From: an uncultured bacterium | GTDB lineage: Bacteria > Edwardsbacteria > AC1 > EtOH8 | Reading direction: 5' to 3' | NCBI GenBank assembly: GCA_937863685.1 | Contig: CALMGM010000005.1 | Location: forward strand, 496,001 to 560,000 | Length of the DNA: 64,000 bases | Shown here: positions 9,684 to 18,808 of the stretch, piece after piece | Numbering within the stretch: the first letter of the stretch is position 1 | How the letters are laid out: each line of letters begins with the position of its first letter | Position numbers and translations under genes: made by a program | Notes under the pieces: model-generated | Databases searched by the model: none | What the model was told of the DNA's origin: nothing | What the model saw: the letters and a program-made list of their open reading frames with translations, nothing else

Positions 9684-10624
9684 ACAGCGCCGTCCCCCTT
9701 TATGACCGAATGCCGGCCGGCCGGACCGAACCAGACCAGGCGCCAAAGTTTGCCAAGTAACAGCGGTTCGGGTCTGGGTACGATATCGGTCCACCTGTCT
9801 CTTTTGGGAATTTCGCCAAACCGATGCTCGATTGGTTGTGACCAACTTATTCCGTTGTCAGCCTTTTGCCGCCATTTATGCCGGAATAGGTAGCGTGAGC
9901 GCCTAACGTGCAGTTTCCAAATCGTCGATTCCCTCCCTCCCCGAAAAATACTTGATCTGCTGGCGAAGTGGTAGAAAATGATCGAAGGAACCCGCACCAT
10001 CCGCGGGGCCTCGCTCAGACGAACCAGTCTAATAAACAAGTCCGGGTCAGATGCCGCACCTGGGTTAAAACGCTCGTCCAGACCGTTCACTGAGTCCCAT
10101 AAATTACGCGAAATCATAAAAGGATAATTAATGCCGAGTTCTGTTTTCTCCTTGATTTCGGCCCCCGCTTTTTTTGCCTCCTCGTTGAAATTCGCTATTC
10201 TGAATTCATCGGGATTATTGCCAAAACTACGGGTCATAAAGCAGGACGGCACCGGTATCAATCCCGGCTCCCAGCAGGCGGCGCTGACCACGGTGTCATT
10301 CGTGCAGTGTTTTAGAAATATATCCGCCCAATTCGGACTGGGAACCATGTCGTCGTTGACTATCAGCATATATTCGCCACGGGCTTCCCTGGCTGCTAGG
10401 TTAGTCGCTGTGCATAAACCTTGTCGCCGTCGAGTCATGCTGATGGTAACCGGAAGCTTTTCTAGATAATTCCTCACACCCCGGTTGTCGCCATCCAAGC
10501 CTATGATCACTTCAACCCTTGGGCAACGGAGGTAGCAAGGCAGCAAAAGCTTCAAATATTCTGTACCGGTGAAGGTCGGTATAATCACCGATATGAGGGG
10601 TTTATCGCTGTACGTCATCAACAT
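9680..10624 (-). CDS. Glycosyltransferase family 2
   Basis: LISVIIPTFTGTEYLKLLLPCYL; GEYMLIVNDDMVPSPNW. Confidence 0.87.
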   Translation of the reverse strand: MLMTYSDKPLISVIIPTFTGTEYLKLLLPCYLRCPRVEVIIGLDGDNRGVRNYLEKLPVTISMTRRRQGLCTATNLAAREARGEYMLIVNDDMVPSPNWADIFLKHCTNDTVVSAACWEPGLIPVPSCFMTRSFGNNPDEFRIANFNEEAKKAGAEIKEKTELGINYPFMISRNLWDSVNGLDERFNPGAASDPDLFIRLVRLSEAPRMVRVPSIIFYHFASRSSIFRGGRESTIWKLHVRRSRYLFRHKWRQKADNGISWSQPIEHRFGEIPKRDRWTDIVPRPEPLLLGKLWRLVWFGPAGRHSVIKGDGAV

Positions 10625-10672
10625 TTATAATGCAGGTTATCATATTCATCTTTTCAACAATTGAACGTAATC

Positions 10673-12424
10673 TCATTTAGTATCTACTGATGATTGATAA
10701 ACCTCGTTGCTGTGCAAACTCCCTAGGGGTATGCAGTTTGGATCAGACTGCTGATTCAGTGCAGATAAAGAAATTAATTGTCCGAGAATCCGCGTCCGAT
10801 TATTTCCCCGTAAATGCTCATCCCAGATGTTGGTAACACCGCTAATATCCAAAAAGGACGGTAGATGTCTACAAAATAACATCTCATGGGCCCAGTCTTT
10901 CAGCGGCCCTCTTAACCAGTCTCCAAAATTTACTATCGGTAAAATCCTATGTTTGCAGCCCGGCCACCAGTATAGCGGCGGCAACCCATCGGTCAGGGGC
11001 TTTCCGGTTTTATCCCAAACGACCCGGGATAGTTCGGGGCAAATTGCGGTGATCATCAAGCGATGAAAGGACGACCCCAATTTCCACCGGATGGGAAGAT
11101 CGGCGAACAGGTCGAGGACCGATTCTTTCAGAAACGGGTGGCACCGTCGAAGAAACAACCCATGTAGCTGCTGCCCTGGCATCAGGAAACGCCGCACTGT
11201 TTGCTCCAGATATAGAGACTCAAGAAAACAAGATAGGCTCGGGGCTTCTGCCAGTGTCTGCCAAAGCTGATTCTTTCTGGTTTCCCCTTGTGTTATTATT
11301 TGCGTCAGCGCTTCTGGCAAAAAGACCGATTCCCACACAGGGCGTAGTCGTCCCGTCATTCTTCTGGTAATGATGGCATCAATAAATGCCTTGCCAACAA
11401 ATTGCGCTGGATCGATACCTGCAATCAGCTTCCCGAACCAAGAAAAATCGTAAAATGGTGCCCGTCCGTACTCGCTGCCGGTACCCGTAATGGTTATCGA
11501 CCCTTGATTGTGCCGATAGAACTCCTCCGGCATCGCAATAGAGCCATCCACCGGCGAGGCCTCTCCGCCGGTCCAGGTGGATATATGCCTGCTCTGTTTT
11601 ATGAAATCATCAGGTTTGATCTCGATAAATAAGTGTTCAATGCCGAGCCGCTTAGCTATGTCCTCCGCTATTTCCCGGTCGGTTGATTGAGGTTGTCCAA
11701 AAGTATAGGTTTGCGGCTTGATACCTGCGCGTAGCAACATCGCTAATAGTAGTCTGGAATCAAGCCCCCCTGAAAGCGGTAATAGCGTGCGTTGTAACGA
11801 TTCAATGTCAGCGCCCAGTGCATTGGTAGCCGAATGAATAAGAATACTTGCTTCATCTAATGAATGGCCAGCCGGATGCTTTCCCCTGACCGTTGGCATC
11901 AGACGGTCCCTTGTAACGCTATTGTTTATCCAATCGATTGCTACAAGTTCGTTCGGGCCGATTAGTTCGACAGCGGTGTGCAGGGTCTCATTTCCCAGAA
12001 TGTGGCTGGTGGCAAAAAGGTCGGCGGCGGCGGAAATATTCCACTCTGCGTCGTTCAACTGCAGGCCCAGTAGATTCGGATAATTAGCCCACCGCTTGTG
12101 TATCAAGGAAAAATAAAGCGGGAAAGCGCCGTAACGGGATCCCAACAGAAACAGCTTTTTGTCGTTCGGTCTCCAGTGCCAGCTGGAGAATAAATGATTT
12201 TTAGCGCAGTTTGCCAGAATCGATCGATAACTATGATGGAAGCCTCGATGCAATTCGTTCATAAGCCCAGAATCAATGAATTCGCCCCAAGCCACTGTTA
12301 TGCCGCTCTTGTCGGCTTGCGTTCCCGTTTCACCCTCGAATCCCTTGACGGAAAAAAAGGTTTCGTCAAATCGTCCAGGCAATCCCAAAGAATTGTGGCC
12401 GTATGAAGCAGCCATAAATGCCAT
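10673..12424 (-). CDS. Asparagine synthase-related protein
   Basis: LLPLSGGLDSRLLLAMLLRAG PP-loop; N-terminal Ntn-like region without catalytic Cys2. Confidence 0.8.
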   Translation of the reverse strand: MAFMAASYGHNSLGLPGRFDETFFSVKGFEGETGTQADKSGITVAWGEFIDSGLMNELHRGFHHSYRSILANCAKNHLFSSWHWRPNDKKLFLLGSRYGAFPLYFSLIHKRWANYPNLLGLQLNDAEWNISAAADLFATSHILGNETLHTAVELIGPNELVAIDWINNSVTRDRLMPTVRGKHPAGHSLDEASILIHSATNALGADIESLQRTLLPLSGGLDSRLLLAMLLRAGIKPQTYTFGQPQSTDREIAEDIAKRLGIEHLFIEIKPDDFIKQSRHISTWTGGEASPVDGSIAMPEEFYRHNQGSITITGTGSEYGRAPFYDFSWFGKLIAGIDPAQFVGKAFIDAIITRRMTGRLRPVWESVFLPEALTQIITQGETRKNQLWQTLAEAPSLSCFLESLYLEQTVRRFLMPGQQLHGLFLRRCHPFLKESVLDLFADLPIRWKLGSSFHRLMITAICPELSRVVWDKTGKPLTDGLPPLYWWPGCKHRILPIVNFGDWLRGPLKDWAHEMLFCRHLPSFLDISGVTNIWDEHLRGNNRTRILGQLISLSALNQQSDPNCIPLGSLHSNEVYQSSVDTK

Positions 12425-12576
12425 GGTTACCGACCGGTGAAGTAATTGTTTAACATTATCATGTAGCCTCCTAATCGGGCACGATTACATACCGTTTAGT
12501 GATAATCGTCCCGAATTTATAAATACCATAGAAGGATAATTCCCAGAAAGATTGATTGACTATAAATATCTTATAC

Positions 12577-13272
12577 CTATGGGATATCGGATTTGATGAT
12601 CCTTTTTACCGCCTGCGGACCGCAGTTGTACAGCATATCGATGATCGACAGCCCCGGAATGAATTCTCCCCACAGCTGGGGATAGGCCTGCGGATGATAG
12701 GTGACAAACCGGAGATCTATTCCGGCGGCCTTAAACTTGCTCTGGTCAAGATATTTCTTTCCGCCCGGCCCTGACAGATAAACGTCGGCCGACAGTTTTT
12801 TGCAAACATCTATCAGCAGTTCACTGGATCGTGAATCTATATTCATGTCTGACAGATTTACGTATTGCGGGATTATCTCCAAATCTTTTGCCAACGCTTT
12901 GACCAGGTTGATATTTAATTTCGACAGGCGGTCATGTTTTTTTTTGTAGGCCCTCTCGCTCAGCCACTGGTAATCCCCGAAATAAGGCGATTGGGAATAG
13001 CATGATATAATATTTCTGTTGTGGTTCTTCTGCCATTCTTTCTGATTGTCGATTTCCACCTCGGAAATCTCCTGGTAATAACGACCTTTTTTAAAGACCG
13101 GAACCGACAACCACTGCGCTTTGCCGTTTACCCCCTTTATCAGACAGCGGGCTGTGTATGATGTCCGCGAATATTGCACGCTGTCCAGGAATACAAAAGC
13201 ATCGCAACGGGCCATCTTATAAAAGTATCCGGCCCAAGGAAGGTAATTTGGCTGATGAGCGGCTAGGATCAT
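12577..13272 (-). CDS. WbqC family protein
   Basis: MILAAHQPNYLPWAGYFYKMARCDAFVFLDSVQYSRTSY; start trimmed from 13410. Confidence 0.88.
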   Translation of the reverse strand: MILAAHQPNYLPWAGYFYKMARCDAFVFLDSVQYSRTSYTARCLIKGVNGKAQWLSVPVFKKGRYYQEISEVEIDNQKEWQKNHNRNIISCYSQSPYFGDYQWLSERAYKKKHDRLSKLNINLVKALAKDLEIIPQYVNLSDMNIDSRSSELLIDVCKKLSADVYLSGPGGKKYLDQSKFKAAGIDLRFVTYHPQAYPQLWGEFIPGLSIIDMLYNCGPQAVKRIIKSDIP

Positions 13273-13277
13273 AATAG

Positions 13278-13907
13278 TTATCTGATGACCCAGCGGATGA
13301 CCTCGAAAGCCTCGGCAAAGGCGGCCCCGATCTGGGTCCCTCGGGTCTTGGCCAGGGCCCGGATGAACTCCTCGTTGGCATAGAACCGGTCCAACTGCGA
13401 CTTGTAGCATTTCAGGGCATTGACCTTGGCCTGAATGTGCTTTTCATCCAGCAGGACGAAGGATTCGGTGTTGAAGGTCTTGTTGTTCCAAGGGATCTCG
13501 TAGCCCAAGATGGTCCGGTCCTTGAATGCCCGGAAACCCTCCTGGGCGACGGTCAGGTGGTCTTGGTGGGTGTCGTTGAAACAGGGCATCAGTACCAGGT
13601 CCGGCTCGATCCTGTCCTTGAGGGCCACCATGTCCTCCAGCAGGGCCTGGCGGTGTTCCGGAAAATCCCTGACGCTGTAATCATAGATGAACCGGTTCTT
13701 AGCGGCGATGCCCAGACTGTCCAAGGCGGCATTCAGTTCGTTCTTGAGGGTGTCGGGGTGGGCGCCGGGCGGCAGGGATTTCTCGGCCGAAGAAAAGGCC
13801 GCATAGCAGACCTCGGCCCCCTGCTCCAATAGCTTGGCCATAAACCCGCCGCAGCCGAATTCCCCGTCATCGGTATGCGGCGCCAGCACCAGAATTTTTT
13901 TAAACAT
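13278..13907 (-). CDS. PIG-L/LmbE family deacetylase
   Basis: KILVLAPHTDDGEFGCGGFMAKL; CFNDTHQDH. Confidence 0.9.
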   Translation of the reverse strand: MFKKILVLAPHTDDGEFGCGGFMAKLLEQGAEVCYAAFSSAEKSLPPGAHPDTLKNELNAALDSLGIAAKNRFIYDYSVRDFPEHRQALLEDMVALKDRIEPDLVLMPCFNDTHQDHLTVAQEGFRAFKDRTILGYEIPWNNKTFNTESFVLLDEKHIQAKVNALKCYKSQLDRFYANEEFIRALAKTRGTQIGAAFAEAFEVIRWVIR

Positions 13908-13926
13908 GTATCGCTCCTGCAAAATA

Positions 13927-15192
13927 TTAAACCTTCAATCCCTGGTCAATGATGGATCGCCATTTGTCAGCGCACCTGTCTATGGAGAGAATTTCTTCAA
14001 CCAACTTAAGTCCGTTATTGCGGCAGTTCCCATAATCCGCCAACAATCCTCCTTCTTTTTCCATAGGCTCGTCCTGATCTGGATCAACCACTATCCCGCA
14101 GCGGTATTTTTCGATAAGCCGGGCCACCCCCTCCACATGCGGGGTACAGATCACCGGCATCCCGGCAGCCAGGTATTCGCCCAGCTTTACCGACAGGCAG
14201 ACCTTGGTGTTGGCAACCTTCCGCTCCAGGATCAGGCCGGCATCCCCCATCGCCATCATATCAGCCAGCTCCGGACCGGCCGGATGATATATCCTGAAAT
14301 CATCCGGGCCCAGCCCCTCCTCCAACAGGGCCCTTTCGATGGCCGGGCCAAAGGCGGGTGTTCCCGAAGCAACTATCAGAATAGCATCGGGCCTGACTTT
14401 TTTAAAACGCAACAGGTATTTTCCGGCCAGGCCCCGGTCGCCAAGCGTGCCGAAGGAGCCCAGATGCAGCAGAACGAAACGATCATCCAGCCCGTATTTT
14501 GCCTTGGTCTTCCCCTTATCCGGCGGCCTGATCTTGCCGGAGTCCACGCAACAGGGAATGAACTTCACCCTGGCGCCGGGGTCGATGTCCAGAACATGCT
14601 CCACGAAAGGCTGAGAAACGACCACACAGGCACGGGAGGAAACAATGATCTTTTTTTCCAGTTCTTTCCAGAACTGATAATCCGGGGAATTTACATCATA
14701 TCTGTCGGCATTTACCGCCTCCTCGGGATACATGCCCCGCAGGTCGAATAGATAGGGGATCTTCAATATCTTCTTTGCCCAGCAGGCCAGCAGGGCCGCC
14801 GGGTAACTCCGGGCTATTATCAGATCGGGCTTCAGGAACAACAACTTCAGGATAAATCCCGGAAGGGTGGCAGCAACAAATAATGCCGTCTCGCTTTTCC
14901 GCAAGTTGAACTGTCTGGGCATAAAAGGGTACAGTGCCAGGCTTACCCGGTATTTGATATTTTTTATCGATAATCCCGAGCGCAGCGATGCATTCCTATT
15001 ATGGTTCTGTATATATTGCCCCAGGGGGTTCCGGCGGCCCAGATAGAAGGCCAGCGGGATCACCGATAGGAATGAAAGCTGCCACCGGCCGTTTGATAAA
15101 GCCAATGCCTTGGCCAGGGGATCGAAGAACTGTGTCTCTACCAGCCGAGAGCGGAACGGTGCCTCGATGGCGGTCAGAGCCAGCACCTTCAT
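13927..15192 (-). CDS. Glycosyltransferase family 4-like
   Basis: PYLFDLRGMYPEEAV; LLHLGSFGTLGDRGL; KLGEYLAAGMPVICTPHVEGVARLI. Confidence 0.85.
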   Translation of the reverse strand: MKVLALTAIEAPFRSRLVETQFFDPLAKALALSNGRWQLSFLSVIPLAFYLGRRNPLGQYIQNHNRNASLRSGLSIKNIKYRVSLALYPFMPRQFNLRKSETALFVAATLPGFILKLLFLKPDLIIARSYPAALLACWAKKILKIPYLFDLRGMYPEEAVNADRYDVNSPDYQFWKELEKKIIVSSRACVVVSQPFVEHVLDIDPGARVKFIPCCVDSGKIRPPDKGKTKAKYGLDDRFVLLHLGSFGTLGDRGLAGKYLLRFKKVRPDAILIVASGTPAFGPAIERALLEEGLGPDDFRIYHPAGPELADMMAMGDAGLILERKVANTKVCLSVKLGEYLAAGMPVICTPHVEGVARLIEKYRCGIVVDPDQDEPMEKEGGLLADYGNCRNNGLKLVEEILSIDRCADKWRSIIDQGLKV

Positions 15193-15193
15193 A

Positions 15194-16300
15194 TCACAGA
15201 ACCCTCATCCGGTAACAATCTACGCAGATGGGAAATAGATTTGCCTCCGCCAGCCTTTTGCGGAATTTTAAAAACTCCTGCGAGTTCCAGGCCTCGGCCA
15301 GTTTCGCTTCCCGAAGGTCGCCGAAGCTCTGCCGGAAATGCTGGCAGTGGATCAGCCGGCCGGCCGGGTCCACCCTGACGGAATCCAGGGCTCCGCAGGT
15401 CAGCCGGTGTTTTTTCCTGATGCTGCCGTCCCGGATCTCCCGGTAATGCTTAAGAAAACCGTCCGGGCTGGTGCTGACCGACATGCCGCAGCTTTTGCCC
15501 AATGCCAGCCCGGATTGCAGATCCTCCAGCAATTGAAACGAAGCGGTTTTATATTCCAGTTCCGGTTTTGAGGTTATGCAGATGTCCTTTGCTCCGATGC
15601 CGGACAGGCTGGCCGTTTCTTCAATGTCGGCCTGGCGGTGGTTGACGATCAAAGAAACATCCATCGTTTTCACCTTCAGATCATCCAGCAGCCTTATCAG
15701 CTCTCCAAGCTTTTCCCGGTTGCTGTCCAGGATCAGGACGCTCACCGTCACCGGCAGTCCGGCCCCCACCGCCAGATCTATGCCCTTGCTGGCCCGGTTG
15801 AAAACATCCTTCCCCTGGCGTATCCTATCATCGACCCCCGCCACTCCTTCTAGCGAGGCCCCGAAATTCCTGATATGATCCTTATGATCGGACCAGACTT
15901 TGAGCCTCTCGGCACTGAGCAAAGTGGAATTGGTCTGGACCGAAACATCCATTCCCATCCCCACTGCCGCTTTCATCAGATCTTCCAGGTCATTTCTGAC
16001 GAACGGTTCGGAACCGATGAACCCGATGGTCCGGAAATCATGCTGTCTTTTCAGGTGATTTATGAATTCGATTGCACCACCGGTATCCATCTCAGGGCAG
16101 GAATTCTCGGTATGGTGCTGGCGGTGGCAGCACATGATGCAAGACAGGTTGCAGCGCTGGGTGGGCTCGAACACCAGCCCCCGGGGCAGGGGCAGCCGTT
16201 CGCCGGCCAGTGCCTTCCGGCGCAGGCCGCTGGCCTTCCGACGCTGCCTGATGGCCCTGAGGGGTGCCGCGTTTTTCAATATTTCAATCGGCGATCTCAT
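15194..16300 (-). CDS. Radical SAM/SPASM domain protein
   Basis: EPTQRCNLSCIMCCH (CxxxCxxC); C-terminal CGALDSVRVDPAGRLIHC..CVDCYRM. Confidence 0.9.
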   Translation of the reverse strand: MRSPIEILKNAAPLRAIRQRRKASGLRRKALAGERLPLPRGLVFEPTQRCNLSCIMCCHRQHHTENSCPEMDTGGAIEFINHLKRQHDFRTIGFIGSEPFVRNDLEDLMKAAVGMGMDVSVQTNSTLLSAERLKVWSDHKDHIRNFGASLEGVAGVDDRIRQGKDVFNRASKGIDLAVGAGLPVTVSVLILDSNREKLGELIRLLDDLKVKTMDVSLIVNHRQADIEETASLSGIGAKDICITSKPELEYKTASFQLLEDLQSGLALGKSCGMSVSTSPDGFLKHYREIRDGSIRKKHRLTCGALDSVRVDPAGRLIHCQHFRQSFGDLREAKLAEAWNSQEFLKFRKRLAEANLFPICVDCYRMRVL

Positions 16301-17570
16301 TCATGCCGCTTTCGTGCTCGTTGATCAGTGAATATTCTTCCGCCTTTTCCGGAGACAATGTCTTCTTGGATTTATTCATGAACAATCCGATGAATAACAA
16401 TGCCTGGACAGCATAGGAAATGCTCGATGCTGCCGCTGCTCCCGAGATGCCATATTTCGGTATCAGCCACAGGTTCAACGGGATATTGCATAACAGTCCG
16501 GCCGCCTTGCCCCAGATCAAGACCTCGGGAGAGCCCATTTCGGCTATCAAGGGCGCCTCCAAAAACTTCGGCACCGACAACATCACCGTCCCCGGCAGCA
16601 ACAGGACGAACGGCCAGGCGGCCCCGGCGAAGGATTCGCCGTATAACAGCTTGATGACCGGGCCGATCAAGAAGGCCGAAACCACGGCCAGGCCGGAGGT
16701 GACCGCCAGGACCGTCATGGCTGATTTTTTTATTATACTCCGGGAAAGCCCGTTCCGGGCCAGCGCTGAGAAGACCGGGGCGTAAAGCCCTCTGGCTACC
16801 ATCCAAAGCAGTTCGGACAGAAAAGCAGCCGTAGCGTACAGTCCCACCTGGACATTGCCCCTCCAGAAAAGGAGCAGGAAGATGTCAGCCCGGTAATGCA
16901 GGAACCCCAAAATCTCCCCTGCGAAGACCTTCAGTCCGAATCTGAGAATATCGGCCGTTGGCTTGAATGAAAGTGCGGAGAACCCCGGTTTAAGATAGAT
17001 GAGCAGTACCGTCGCCGAGATGATGAAGGCCGCCCAGTTCAGGATCACCGAGGCCAGAAGCACCGCCTGGAGTTTATTGCTGAACAGGATAAGGAAGAAC
17101 AACAGGGTCGCCACCCGGAAAGCCTGAAAACCGGTCCTCCATCCGTTATAGCCCCGAAGCAGGCCCAGCCCCAGAAAGATCTCCGGCAGAAAGGTTAGCC
17201 ACAGGCCGGCAGGGATGATGCTCAGGATCAGGAAGCGGTTGAACCCGCCCCAGGCCACCGCCGGCAGCCTTACCACCGCTCCGGTGATGACCATGGTCAG
17301 GCCGCCCAGGACCAGGCTGGCCGCCAGCAGGAACATGACGATCGAGCCGGGCTGGTACTTTTTCCTGGCCAGCTGGTAGGCCCCCGAGGTCCCCAACCCC
17401 AGCTCGGCGAAGACCACTGCGGTCTGAGGGATCAGCAGACAGGCCACGAATATCCCCTTGAGCTCCGGGCCCAGTGCCCGGTTTATCAGGATACTGGCCA
17501 GCATCCCCAGGGCCAGCACCCCGGCATGGCTGATCAGGGTATCCAGGCTTTGGCTAAGTAGTTTTTTCAT
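16284..17570 (-). CDS. Oligosaccharide flippase / polysaccharide transporter (Wzx-like)
   Basis: Multi-TM; MKKLLSQSLDTLISHAGVLALGMLASILINRALGPELKGIF; start trimmed from 17600. Confidence 0.85.
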   Translation of the reverse strand: MKKLLSQSLDTLISHAGVLALGMLASILINRALGPELKGIFVACLLIPQTAVVFAELGLGTSGAYQLARKKYQPGSIVMFLLAASLVLGGLTMVITGAVVRLPAVAWGGFNRFLILSIIPAGLWLTFLPEIFLGLGLLRGYNGWRTGFQAFRVATLLFFLILFSNKLQAVLLASVILNWAAFIISATVLLIYLKPGFSALSFKPTADILRFGLKVFAGEILGFLHYRADIFLLLFWRGNVQVGLYATAAFLSELLWMVARGLYAPVFSALARNGLSRSIIKKSAMTVLAVTSGLAVVSAFLIGPVIKLLYGESFAGAAWPFVLLLPGTVMLSVPKFLEAPLIAEMGSPEVLIWGKAAGLLCNIPLNLWLIPKYGISGAAAASSISYAVQALLFIGLFMNKSKKTLSPEKAEEYSLINEHESGMNEIAD

Positions 17571-17578
17571 ATCAAAAA

Positions 17579-17607
17579 GACGGGGGATAGTTATTCTCAC
17601 CCCCGTC
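17579..17607 (-). terminator. Rho-independent terminator
   Basis: GACGGGGG-N13-CCCCCGTC followed on the minus strand by TTTTTG. Confidence 0.75.
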
Positions 17608-17633
17608 GCATTGGTCTCTTAAGTATCTGATTT

Positions 17634-18770
17634 TCAGCCGCCCCTCTTTTGGTTAAGATCCAGCTCCTCCTGCTTGCGGGCCTCGATCCGGTCGGCGATC
17701 TCCTGTTCCTCCTTCTGCCGTTTCTCGATACGGCGGTCCAGATCGATCACCTTTTTCCTGATCAGCTCTATCTTCTGGGCCAGCTTGACCTCTTCCTGTT
17801 TATGGGCCGAGATCTTGGCAGCCAGTTCCTTCTCCTCGCTGGTCAGGGCAGCCTGCCGTTCCAGGGGATTGGCTTCCAGGATCTTTTTGCGCTTGTCGAT
17901 ATGGTCTGCCAATTCGGTGGATTCCTTCTTCAGGGCCTCCAGTTTGTAGGTCTCCTCGAACTGCTGTTTCTTCATCTCCTCTATCTGCTGTTCCATGTCC
18001 CCCTGCTGGCTCTGCATCTGCTCGGCCTGGGCCAGCTGCTGCTTGGCGCTAGCCAGCTTGGCCGACACCGCCGATTCCTCGGCCTTGAGGGCGCTCAGCT
18101 TGGCATCGCTCACAGCCGCCCCGCCGGTTCCGGCCTTGAGACCGGCCAGCTGCTTGGATTTCCCGGAGATCAGCACCACCGGCGCGGCGATCCCGATTAT
18201 CATGGCGATCAGTCCGATGATCATTAGCAGATTCTTGCCTCCGGCTGAACCGCCCTTGACCGCCGGGATTTCCACGGTCATCCGCAGGCCGCCGATGATG
18301 GTTTTCATGGAGATTATCGGGGTGGCCACCCAGACGCTGCCTGCTGAGAGTTCCGTGACGGTGAATTTCTCGCCGGCGTCAGGCTTCATTCCGGACGGGA
18401 TCTTGTAGGGTTTTTCTATCTCGTCCTCCTTGGCGGAGTACACCACCATCCGCTTGTCGTCCAGCACCCAGATGTCCTTGATCTCGGGAAAATCGGCCTT
18501 GATGTCCTTGACCACCTTGTCCAGGAAGAACTGGCGTTCCATGGCGTCCTCGTAATCCAGGATCCCTTTGGCCGAAAGCCGGGCCACGGATTTGGCTAAC
18601 ACCTCAAGCTGTTTGTCCCGTTGCTCGCTCACGGCGCCGGTATCGGAACCCGGCCAGGTGGCTACCGACATTCCAGTGACACCGCCCACCGTCAGGATCG
18701 CTATTACCGCCAGAATGATCATCAGGCTGTTCAAATTAACAGCTTTGCTATCCGCCATAACCCCCTCCAT
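17634..18770 (-). CDS. Membrane protein with extracytoplasmic sensor-like segment and long cytoplasmic coiled coil
   Basis: Two TM segments flanking KDIWVLDDKRMVVYSA..; C-terminal K/E/Q-rich heptads. Confidence 0.6.
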   Translation of the reverse strand: MEGVMADSKAVNLNSLMIILAVIAILTVGGVTGMSVATWPGSDTGAVSEQRDKQLEVLAKSVARLSAKGILDYEDAMERQFFLDKVVKDIKADFPEIKDIWVLDDKRMVVYSAKEDEIEKPYKIPSGMKPDAGEKFTVTELSAGSVWVATPIISMKTIIGGLRMTVEIPAVKGGSAGGKNLLMIIGLIAMIIGIAAPVVLISGKSKQLAGLKAGTGGAAVSDAKLSALKAEESAVSAKLASAKQQLAQAEQMQSQQGDMEQQIEEMKKQQFEETYKLEALKKESTELADHIDKRKKILEANPLERQAALTSEEKELAAKISAHKQEEVKLAQKIELIRKKVIDLDRRIEKRQKEEQEIADRIEARKQEELDLNQKRGG

Positions 18771-18808
18771 ATAACCATAGTTAGACTATATATTTACCAT
18801 ATTTTCCA

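Noticed and set aside
8961-9893. Plus-strand 310-aa ORF
   Set aside because: Antisense to methyltransferase and GT2 genes; no recognisable domain
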